From the NCBI GenBank assembly GCA_016630955.3, contig CM049987.1, forward strand, positions 930,001 through 994,000: a stretch of 64,000 bases of DNA, read 5' to 3'. Of this stretch, positions 33,372 to 43,300 are shown piece by piece (within the stretch, counting starts at the first letter, position 1; every line of letters begins with the position of its first letter). This stretch comes from Didymella arachidicola. Taxonomy: Eukaryota > Ascomycota > Dothideomycetes > Pleosporales > Didymellaceae. Position numbers and translations under genes: made by a program. Under the pieces are notes generated by a model that saw nothing but the letters and a program-made list of their open reading frames with translations, was not told the DNA's origin and did no database searches.

Positions 33372-35727
33372 ATGGAGGGCGGCCTGGATGTTGAAGCACA
33401 CACGGCGCAAGAGGAAGCACCGAGGCAAGCTGGCGGAGAGGCAGAGACCGAAGAGGGCAACAAGTTCCAGAAGGCCATTGGCGCCTGGCGGAGTATGGCC
33501 ACACAGTATCTATGCTACAGTAGAGAGCTAATAGAGCTTCAGACATCGATCTCACTGCTCTCATTCCACAACTCGACACCGTAGCCTCTGACCTCGTTGC
33601 ACACCAAAGGGACACGCTCACGCAGAGGAAAGAACTCGCGCAGAAGACCAAAGACTTCAGGAAGCTAGACGATGAGAGCAAGCTCAGCGACATCAAGGGG
33701 CTCTTGAAGTGTATGCGACACATGCGCAGCATCATCTCTGTACCTGAAGCTAACGATGCACAGCCTACCAGGGCTTCATTGACCTGATATCGAATCAGTC
33801 GAAAACCGTTCAAGCCTCGTTCTTTCAGCTCTACTCTCCACTTTCCGAAGCGCCCGACCCATATCCACTCCTCGAAGCCTCCGTCGACTCCCTTGTGACC
33901 GCCGAAGAAGTCGTGCCTAAGCTCACGGCCGAGAACGAGCGATTGCAGAAGACCGTTGCGAGCTTGAATTCGCAGCTGGAGGAGTCTGAGAGGAAACTAG
34001 AGGAGGAGCGCACAGCCCGCAAGACGGTCGAAGACAGCCGCGACAGCAAGATCAAGGAGATCGAGGCCTCGTGGTCTGCCGTTTTGGATGAGAAGAAGGA
34101 CAACTGGGAGTCGAAGGAGAGGAGCCTCGAAGAAAAGGTTGAGAGCCAGGACCGCCTGCTGAAGGAGCTCAAGGCCAACTATGAGGTCTCCCAGAGGCTA
34201 GGCAACGGAGAGGAAGTCACAGGAGAGAGCAGTGGTGCTACGGCTGCGGAGCTCGAGATCGTCAGCTCTGAGTTGGAGCGGACGAGCCACCGCCTAGCCG
34301 AGGTTGAAGCACGCAACGAGCAGCTCCGTCTTGAACTCGCGCAGACCGCCTCTGCACAAGCTCAGCACGTTCCTGTGGAGGATGACCCTGCCTTCCTCCG
34401 TCTGCGATCCGAGAACTCCTCGCTCTTGCGGAAGCTCGAGAATGCGCGTTTTGAGAAGGACTCCGAACGTACACGCCTCGAGACTGGATCCCGCAATCTC
34501 GAACGCGAGATCAAGTCTCTCAAGAACGAGAAGGAGGCTCTACGAGAGAAGGTGCAGAAATGGAGTGACTACGACAACGTCAAGCAAGAGCTAGAGGTGC
34601 TGAAAGTAAGTGAGCTGCAAAGTCGACCAGAATTTTACTGACATTAGAAGTCTATCGAATTCGCGACAGGTGACGATGACGACGAGGCAACCGAGATCGC
34701 TCTTTCCCAGAATGGCACCGCTGGCAAAGGCAAGGGTGAGACTTTGGAACAGCTCTTGCTTGCTCGCAACAAGAAAATCAGCAACGAGCTCACAGTCCTG
34801 CGAGTATCACACAATGACCTGCAAGGCAGGTTGGAAGCCTTACAAGAAGAGCTTTCGCAAACCAACATGGAGCTTGAAAAGGCACGAGCTCTCAACGAGA
34901 CGCTCGAAGCTGATCTTGAAAACGTACAGCAAGAGGCGTCAAACACTTTCGATCCCTCTGGCAGGTCGGTGGCAGGCACGTACGTGTCTCGGTACCCGCA
35001 ATCATCCTTTGCGGGCACCAGACGAGGCAGAGCAACATCGCCGACATCGTCTATAATCTCTGGATTCGACAACACCTCGCAGAACACCCTTGCCGCATTG
35101 CGGGCTGGTGAGCAGGTGGGTGGTGGATCAGGCATCCTACCCATGGTCACAGCCCAACGAGACCGCTTCAAGAAGCGCAACTCCGAGCTCGAAGCAGAGC
35201 TGCAAAAGTCATACACGACCATTTCCTCCTTGCGATCAGAAATTGGATCGCTCCAGAAAGACAACCTCGACTTGTACGAGAAGACGCGGTACGTCTCATC
35301 CTACAACGCATACAACCGTGGACCAGCAACCTCTGCCTCGTCTTACGGCGCGAACCCAAACCCCTCAACTGTTCAGATCGGTGACAATGCGACGGACCGG
35401 TATCGCTCTGCGTACGAATCGAATCTTTCGCCCTTCGCCGCATTCCGAGGTAGAGAATCCGCCCGCGCAATGAAGCGCATGCACATTTTTGAACGCTTGA
35501 TCTTGCGGGTCACGAAATTCGTGCTTGCGACGAGGACAAGTCGCAATTTGTTTGCTGCGTACTTGCTGGGAATGCATTTCATGGTGTTCTGGATGCTTTT
35601 CTCGACCGCAGGGGCGCACGCTGGTTCCACCGTAGGGGCTGCTGCTGCTGGCTCGGCGGCAGGGCCTGTAGATGTTGGACCTGGTGATCTTTGGCACAAG
35701 GATACAGTTGATGACGGAACATCTTAG
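33372..35727 (+). CDS. COY1: COY1/CASP, Golgi coiled-coil membrane protein
   Basis: Four exons (33372-33492, 33543-33710, 33764-34605, 34648-35727) encode 736 aa. The N-terminus reads GNKFQKAIGAWRNIDLTALI then PQLDTVASDLVAHQRD, and next QKTKDFRKLDDESKLSDIKG and SPLSEAPDPYPLLEASVDSL, all diagnostic of the CASP family. A long Glu/Lys/Leu heptad coiled coil runs from about residue 150 to 480. Near the end is RDRFKKRNSELEAELQK, a conserved CASP motif. A C-terminal anchor (LFAAYLLGMHFMVFWMLFST) is followed by a short Gly/Ala-rich lumenal tail. CASP/COY1 acts as a tail-anchored golgin in intra-Golgi retrograde traffic. The Asn codon at the first splice junction is formed across intron 1. Start ATG 33372 sits in cagccatgg context. 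Confidence 0.93.
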
Positions 35728-36067
35728 ATCTTGTAGTAGCTATGTATCATACCAGTAGTATTGGAGCTCTTGCGGGCGTTAGCATCAGCAAGCGGAGCTA
35801 TTTTGTCAGAATCTCCTCAAACCTCAAATCCGGCTCTGATGCGAACCAGAAATGTAGTGCTTGTATTTTGGAGATCCTGGCCGTTGTTGATTCGTGCCTG
35901 CCAGTTGATCGCAGTCTTGGCAGGTGTAAACACCAAATTGGGAAGCGAGGAGCCCGACCCGCGATCTCGAAAGCTCATCACAACGCCAAGACCATTGACA
36001 ACTTGCTGTGTCTCCACCCTTACTCTCTCAAACGTATCGCAGTCCATATCTTCGTCACCTTCACAAC
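35728..36067. other. Intergenic region before prefoldin subunit 4
   Basis: 3'UTR of COY1 and promoter of the prefoldin gene, about 340 bp. A frame continuing upstream of the prefoldin exons is open across this stretch but does not resemble prefoldin and is taken as chance. Confidence 0.5.
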
Positions 36068-36780
36068 ATGCAGCGTCGGATGGTGTGTCCTCGCCTCTCA
36101 ATGTGTTCAAATGCATGCCGCTAATTCCGACCCAGCTCACAAAGGAGGAGGAGGCCTCTGCAGGCAGCGAGGATATGGAGGTCCGCCGTGAGGACCAGGA
36201 GAAGATTAATAAGTTCAGTTCCTTGCACCAGAAAGAGACGAACCTAGAAGAGGAGCTGCGGGCTAAGATCGTAAGTGCATCGATCCATGCTGTCGCCTTG
36301 CCTACTGCATTGAACAACACGACTTCGCTTGCTCTCACTCACTACTAAAAATGAGGCATTACTCTTACTAGGCTGTTCACTAAGGCCTTGTTTTTTTTTT
36401 TTTTTTTTTTTTCCATTGTAGCAGAGCACAGGATACTGACTCCAGGCAGAAAGAGAAGGAGGATCTCGAGGAGATCTCGACAGAACTAGAGCTCGTGGAC
36501 GAGGAGGATAAAGTACCGTGAGTGACATCATGTTTTCACCTTGCGCGTGAACAGTGAAGTTATGCGGACAGTTGCTGATTTACATAGATACAAAGTCGGT
36601 GACTGCTTCGTCTCGTTGCCACAGCCGCAAGTTCTCGAGCTTCTCGAGAGCTCAACACAGACGATCGACGAGGAAGTCGAGGCATTGAAGTCAAGACTGG
36701 AGACCATCCAAGAAGAGATGAGCGAGTTGAAGAAGGTCCTGTACGGCCGCTTTGGGCGAAGCATCAACCTCGAGACCTAG
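36068..36780 (+). CDS. GIM3: Prefoldin subunit 4 (GIM3)
   Basis: Subunit of the hexameric prefoldin cochaperone that hands nascent actin and tubulin to the CCT chaperonin. Four exons (36068-36082, 36136-36270, 36450-36517, 36588-36780) encode 136 aa, the normal length. The first exon has only 15 nt (MQRRM) and is followed by a 53-nt intron with a good ctaat branch site. Exon 2 begins LTKEEEASAG and contains EVRREDQEKINKFSSLHQKE; later come KEKEDLEEISTELELVDEED, VPYKVGDCFVSLPQPQVLEL and ALKSRLETIQEEMSELKKVL, ending YGRFGRSINLET. The two long helices (about residues 25-60 and 90-125) flank the short beta hairpin as in the beta-type prefoldins. Without the microexon the start would have to be an ATG inside intron 1, so I favour 36068. 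Confidence 0.9.
36391..36412. repeat. Poly-T run of 22 in prefoldin intron 2
   Basis: A homopolymer of 22 T lies inside the 179-nt second intron, 37 nt before the acceptor. On the transcript it is a U-tract that could strengthen splicing or be mistaken for a poly(A) artefact on the other strand. Its exact length may be subject to sequencing error. Confidence 0.95.
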
Positions 36781-37310
36781 GCATGAGCACATCTTAGCAA
36801 GAAAAAGCACACGGCATGCAAGAGCCAGCAATACGACACATCACAACAGCGACTCACACCTTTGCGCCATTATCTCACAGATGGCATTGATGTTCGCCTC
36901 GGAGTTGATTTCGGACTCGAAATGACGCTCAAAACATGACGCTGGCACGATGGTCCGCATGCAGTTCGAGTCACATCATCAAGTCGATAAGCTTTCGACG
37001 AATTGCATCCATTTGAGGCTCTTGCAGCGCTTCGGCAAGTGGGCCCACGCCCTACAGCACCGAGTTTATCGTTACCGATATGCGATCGTCATGTGTCTGC
37101 ATTATCCCCGCGTTCTGCAGCTAGCTCTGACGCGTCTTAATAGTTCCACTTCACGCTACAATTTGCGGCTTCGGGTATGCTGAGTTCATTCGCGGGGTCA
37201 AGCCTTTCTCCACTACTGAATTTCTAAAACACTTTGCTTCACAATTCCTTGCTATGCTTGTCACCCTCTCTTCCATTCGTTGCCAAGCTTGAACGTCATT
37301 TCCCTGCATC
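36781..37310. other. Intergenic region, no gene seen
   Basis: 530 bp carrying the 3' flank of the prefoldin gene and the promoter of the MFS transporter. No recognisable gene. Confidence 0.55.
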
Positions 37311-39501
37311 ATGGAGTCTGCGGATTTGGAACGGACTTATTCCCGCGATCAACAGCAGCAGCGGCTGAATGAAGGCTTTCACGTCACAACGCCGGTGGCT
37401 CTTGTAAGAAGCACGACATCGCGAAGTGTGAGAAGTGCAAGGAGCCAAAGGAGTTCAAAAAGTCGATGTATGAGACTGACTCCGAACTAAGACACCCTAC
37501 TAACGTAGCAACCAGATGCAGAGGGCTCTCGTTCCGCTCGATTGAAAAATATTGAGAAAGAAGAGGAGTCTTCGTCGTCTGGTTTTGAGAAGACCAAGGA
37601 AGACGAAGTCGAGGAGGCGGTCACGCCGCCGGCATCAAGCACGACTTCGAGGGCAGGTTCGCAGGATTCCACGGCCGCTCAGGGAGACACGAAGAAGATC
37701 ATCCGTTTCAAGGATGGCGATCCAGACAACCCGGACAATTGGCGACAAGTATGAGTCACGTCGCATAGCAAATTTCTTATACTGACCACGCTCAGGTCAA
37801 GAAGTTATACGCTCTGTTCGTGGCAATCATGAGTGGTAAGTATCACACCAATGATCTTGTCTAAGATCCCGTTCCTGACCTCCACGCAGTCATGAACAGC
37901 ACCATTGGTTCCTCGTGAGTCTTGTTCAATAGAGTCCGATTTGTTGCAGCTGACACCCTACAGCCTACCTGCTGGGGCGACGGGACCTATCTCTCAACAT
38001 TTTCACGAGTTCAACGAGTTCAAACTCATTTTGCCAACTTCCATGTACCTCGTAGGCTATGTCTGCGGGCCTATGTAAGCAACAACACTACTGATCTTGA
38101 TCTTTGACTCCGTCTGATATAATCGTTCAGGATTTGGGGTCCTTTGTCCGAGTCCTACGGTCGCAAGCTTGTTATGATGATATCATTCGCCATCTTTACA
38201 ATCTTCTCCATTACTTCTGCGGTATCACCAAATTTCGCTGCGCTCGTTGTTTTCCGCCTTTTCGTAGGCATCGGTGGCAGCTGTGCGATCAGCGTCGTGG
38301 GCGGCATATGCGCAGACATCTACCACGATCCCAAGAGTCGAGGGCGCAGCATGGCGGGATTCATGGCTGCGACGACGTTTGGACCAATTCTCGGCCCTCC
38401 AATCTCTGGATACATATCTGTCGTGAGCTGGGCCTGGGGTTTCTGGGTAGGCGCTATACTGGCAGGAGTCACTTGGCCGCTGTTTATCTTCTTGCCCGAG
38501 ACATACGGGCCTGTTATCCTCAAACATCGTGCGCAGAAGTTGCGAAAAGAGACAGGCGATGAGAGCATCATTGCGCCCATTGAGCTGGAGAAGACCGACT
38601 TCAACCACATCGTCACTGTCATTCTCACCAGACCGCTGCGAATGTTGTGCTTCGAGCCGCTGGTCCTGTTCACCTGCCTGTACTTGAGCTACGCTTGTGA
38701 GGGTGTTCGCTTCTGCCTTCGATACAGAACGCTAATTCCTTCTCAGATGCTATATTCTACATCTACCTTCAATCGTACCCCATTATCTTCACCGGCATCT
38801 ATGGCTTCACGCCCGGTGAGCAAGGTCTGACTTTCCTACCCATCGGCGTCGGCGCTCTGATCAGTGCCGTGTTTTACCTTACGTGGGACTGGTATCTCGC
38901 CCGGGCGCAAAAGCTCTCCAAACCGTGGAGCCGTAACGAGGAAATGGTGCGGCTGCCACTAGCCTGCATCGCGGGGCCGTTCTTCGTCATCAGCAGTTTC
39001 TGGCTGGGCTGGACGGCGAGGGAAGACGTGAGTCCCAGAATTCGCACTTGGTCTTTACGCGGCTGACCCAATCAGATCCACTGGATGGTTCCTACTGCTG
39101 CAGGTGTGCTGTTCGGCATGGGCTACCTCTGCCTGTTCATGGCGCTGCTGAACTACCTTGTCGACGCGTACGAAGTCTTCGCCGCGAGCGCGATGGCTGC
39201 CGCCTCGCTGTCGCGCTCTTCGTTCGGTGCCGTGCTGCCTTTTGCTACGAGGCCGTTGTATAGAGCTTTGGGCGTGGCGTGGGCGACTAGCTTGTTGGGG
39301 TTCTTGGCTGTCGCGTTGTGTGTCGTGCCTTTCGCGTTCCTGAAGTGGGGCGGGAGGATGAGGGAGCGGAGTAAGTTCTGTCAGTACTTGAGGATGAAGA
39401 AGAAGGAAGAAGAAGAGGCGTTGCGGAAAGAGAAGGAGGGAGAGAAGGAGGCAGAGTTCAGGGTGAAGCCGGACGAGGTGAAGGGGAAGGAGGAGGTGTG
39501 A
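37311..39501 (+). CDS. MFS transporter, DHA1 (drug:H+ antiporter-1) type
   Basis: Eight exons (37311-37467, 37516-37748, 37796-37835, 37890-37914, 37964-38074, 38131-38696, 38747-39027, 39076-39501) encode 612 aa. Exon 4 is only 25 nt. The cytosolic N-terminus is Ser/Arg/Gln-rich and has the fungal DHA1 lead-in DGDPDNPDNWRQ. Membrane segments follow from LYALFVAIMSV. Motifs include YLVGYVCGPMIWGPLSESYG then RK (motif A region), FRLFVGIGGSCAISVVGG and SMAGFMAATTFGPILGPPIS (antiporter motif C region), a central cytosolic loop and six further helices. The C-terminal tail is Lys/Glu-rich. Related transporters export azoles, polyamines or toxins. The substrate here is unknown and no biosynthetic cluster adjoins it. 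Confidence 0.9.
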
Positions 39502-40035
39502 GATCCCTCACTCTCACGTTGCAGAGAAAGGCGGTTATAGCAGCAGAGTTGTTTTAGCTATTAAACGGCCTTTCTGTGCGCAAAATGCTCACCAGGTGAC
39601 ACTGACTGCCTCCTATCGCTACGGAAATATAAATCTTGCGTCCCGATATCTCTGCAAAGCGACAACTTCGATCACATCTACTGGATGTCCTCACCTCAGT
39701 GGGAGAAGTCACCCTTGCTCGCAATGGACATCAGTAGATAAATCATCGAGCCTGCTGATCTTCCTCTGCACATCATGCTACTTGCTTGCAGATTGCGTAC
39801 CTGCACCAAACCTCTTATCATACTTACCGCGATCCTATTGCTCGTTGTTTTCACCAAGACCAGTCGACGCTCCATGTCTCCCTGGAAATTCATTGTCAAA
39901 GCGACCATCAACTATCCGTCCTTGTCCAACCCTTGCAACGAAGTACTCGCCTTACACAACAAGCAAAATGCGCACTTCGGCTACGTGCAATACGAGCTGC
40001 ATGTTCCTATCGTGAAAGGGCGAACGAACTTGTTC

Positions 40036-40040
40036 TACTT
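40036..40040. repeat. Target-site duplication, left copy (TACTT)
   Basis: Five bases directly before the 5' LTR, repeated at 45396-45400 directly after the 3' LTR; 5 bp is the usual size for copia integrases. The bases are part of the host codons TAC TT(C). Confidence 0.95.
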
Positions 40041-40162
40041 TGTTAGCCAGCATCACGTGCTCTGTTACATAATCATCTGTAGGGTGTATATTCCCTCTTC
40101 CCCTCATTAGATAGGAAACAACCTAGTCCCTCTTTTCTACGCCTGGCCTCTGCCCGCACACA
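40041..40162 (+). repeat. 5' long terminal repeat, 122 bp
   Basis: Begins tgttagccagcatcacg and ends ctgcccgcacaca. It contains tgtatattccctc, which might serve as a TATA-like element, and is identical to the LTR at 45274-45395. Confidence 0.97.
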
Positions 40163-40175
40163 GTTATGAGCCCGG
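40163..40175 (+). other. Predicted primer-binding site, half-molecule initiator tRNA-Met type
   Basis: The bases right after the 5' LTR are gttatgagcccgg. GTTATGAGCCC is the reverse complement of GGGCTCATAAC, the anticodon loop and 5' anticodon stem of eukaryotic initiator tRNA-Met. Priming from an internally cleaved initiator tRNA is known for Drosophila copia and yeast Ty5. Confidence 0.75.
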
Positions 40176-40386
40176 TTTGCACCTCTTAGACTGCGCTACT
40201 CAGCACTAAAACAGCTCTAGACGTGTAACTGACAACGACTACGTTCACTTCTACCTCGTTTTGTCTACTGACAGCTGATCAGCGTCAAAGACCTTTCTAG
40301 TCGACAGCCATCAGGTGGTGTCGCTAACGGACCAGAACTGCTGCTCTGTACAGAGATCAGTTTGGTGATTAATCACGAAGATCACG

Positions 40387-43300
40387 ATGTCGTACAACGA
40401 CGCTGGAGTCACACGAGTGACCGTTATACTGGATAAACCAGTCGATTGGGAGTCATGGTTCCAGCTACGACGAGAGAAAGCCGTCGTAGATGCTATTTGG
40501 AAGTACCATGACATCTCGAAACCACAGAGCGAGCTACCGAAGCTCGAAGAACCTATCAAACCACTGCCCAGCGATGTCAGAGCTGGAGCGACAGCGATTG
40601 CCCAGCTGGACGCAGGCCAGCAGGCAGTGTACAGTGATCTCCTCCACGACTGGAGATATGAAAGAGCAGAGTACGCGAAGAAAAAGCAGAAGGAAGGCGA
40701 ACTTCTTTTGGATATCAGCCGTACGATTGCTGCTCGTCACCTTTACCTCATCAACGGAAAAGATGAGGTGTACGATCGACTGATCGCTCTCAAGAAGCAG
40801 TTCGCGCCGACAACTGCTACACGAACCAGAGAGCTAATCGTCAAGTATCGATCTCTGCAGGAAGGCCCTCAGAGTCGCGATCTCGAGCAGTGGCTCGACG
40901 ACTGGATTCACATTACGAATCAGTGCAGGGAAGTAGACCTTCCTGAAACAACGGGCTGTCGAGCTCAGGAGGATTTCCTGTCAGCTATCAGGACGATCGC
41001 GCCAGAATGGGCAGGATCATCGCATCATGATTTAATCATGAAAGAGACAGCAGGCAAGACGAATGAAGTTCAACCGGTGGCAGACTACATCGCTCAGTTC
41101 AGAATCTATTACCGAAGAATCGGACCTACTGCGGCATCACTTGGTACGTTTGCGTCATTAGGTGTATCAGCCAAGTCAGAACAGCATCAGAAGGAGCAGA
41201 GATCATCGAGATCAGCTCCATACAAGCCAGAATGTATCTGCGGGAGCAAGCACTGGTATAGAGAGTGCTGGTACCTGTTTCCAGATCATCCGAAGAGACC
41301 CGAGGACTTTCAACCGGCTAAAGCTGTGCAAGACCGAGTAGCAGCAGCCTTGAAGGATCCAGAGCAAGTTAAGAGAATCAATAAGCTCCTAGCTCGGCAC
41401 GGCAAGAGAGTAAAAGGCACAGATGAGACGCTCACACTTGATGGTGGGAAGAGCAGCGCAAGCTTTGTCACCTACAACAGCTTCTCTGTCGCACAGGTAC
41501 AGCAGAAGGCTTTGCCAGCGATACGTAATCGATGGATACTCGACCCAGGCTCGAATATTCACGTATGCAACTCGACGAGATTTGGCTGGCAAGAGACACG
41601 GAAGGCAAGACCTCATGAGATGGTCTTAGCAGGAGACTCAACCTTGGCGATACAGGCCTGGGGAGAGGTGACGTTCAGCGTTAACCGGCCGAACGGTATA
41701 GGCAAGATTCAATTGTCTAACGTCGCACTTGTAGAAGGCTTCCTTACAAACGTTGTAAGCCTCTCACGATGCCGAGAGATAGACGTGCAGTTCGACTCAG
41801 GGAGAGATGCAATGTATCAGAAGCATCCATCAAACGTCATCTGTTCGCTTAAATACGCAAATGGGCATTGGATTGTCGACGCTGAAGAAAATGATCGCCT
41901 AGCTCTGAGCAGCTTCGCGGCGACAGTACGGCGAGCGTACAAGCCATCGCGAGAAGATCGACGTCCAATTCACACATCCCATGTCGAAGCTCATGAGATG
42001 TTTGCACACGCTGGCAAGGACGTGATTGACCATCTGAGTAGGAATGTACAGGGTATAACTCTTGACAAAGACGCCAGAGCTCCAAGGATGCACGAGTGTG
42101 AGACCTGTATACAATCAAAATCGGCAGCTCAGGTCAGCAGACGCGCGTCAGATGATCATGCGACAAGGCCTTTCTATCGAATAGTCGTTGATCTTGTACA
42201 GCTCATACCGACTGGAGAAACATGCTACAATGGAGATCGCTACCTGCTGCATGCAGTATGCGAGTACTCAAAGTGGCACGAAGCAGTGACTCTTGCGAAC
42301 AAGTCACTACCAGTAGTGATAGCAGCTCTCAAGGCGCTGCTACACAAGATTGAGCGACAATACGGGTACACAGTCATTGTGCTCAAAGTCGATGGGGATC
42401 GTGGCTATGGCCTCGAACTCTACAGAATCGCGAGGCAAGCAGGCCTCAAGATTGAGCTGCGTGATCCTGACACGCCTGAGCAGCTTGGAGCTGCAGAACA
42501 AGCCGGAAACATCATCATTACGAAAGCAAGATCGCTCCGCATTAAGGCAGGTCTACCGAAGTCTCTATCAAATGAGCTAGCGATCACGGCGACAAAGATC
42601 ACGAATGTAACGCCTACGAGATCTATTGATTGGAAGACGCCGTACGAACTCGTTCACGGCAAGCAGCCTTCAGTCGCGCACTTCTCCCAGATTGGGTGCA
42701 AAGCGTACACGCTTAACAAAAAGCTGAAGAAGGCAGATAAGCTAGAGTCTCGTACATTCGTTGGATACCTTGTAGGGTATGACTCATCAAACATCTTTCG
42801 CATCTGGCTGCCGAAAAAGAACCAGGTGATACGTGTGAGAGATGTGATATTCCAGAGAAGCAGCCTCTACAACGACCATGAGAAGGCTGAGAAAGAAGAT
42901 ATTATGCAAGAAGAGATTGAGATCCTCAATATACTGCATACAGCGGAGGCAGAGGCAGATCAGGAAGTAGTAACTGAGCTACAACAACGTCAGCAGCTTT
43001 CTAAGGATCAGAGCTTTCTGCCCACACCAGAACCGTCAGATCGCGGTACTGTACCACCTCAGGAGTGGACAGGCAATGACAGAGATCTAGACCGAGCTTC
43101 CGAGCCGGCAGAACAGATCAGTGTGGAAGATCAGCAAGGCGCTGAAGATCAAGACACTGGGGAACAGATTCAAGATCAACTGCTTGATGAGCCGCAGACG
43201 CATCACGAAGATGATAGATCTACAGCCAAAAGCAGCGGAGACGGACCACTACGGCCAGCTGTGACGAGCAAGCGAGACCGTCCACGAAAGCAGCCATCAA

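Noticed and set aside
36115..36136. Alternative start of prefoldin 4 at MPLIPTQL
   Set aside because: This stretch contains the ctaat branch site and the cag acceptor of intron 1; MQRRM|LTKEEE fits the family better.
39775..40110. Independent small gene left of the retrotransposon
   Set aside because: It ends inside the 5' LTR; the host frame continues at 45401 once the element is removed.
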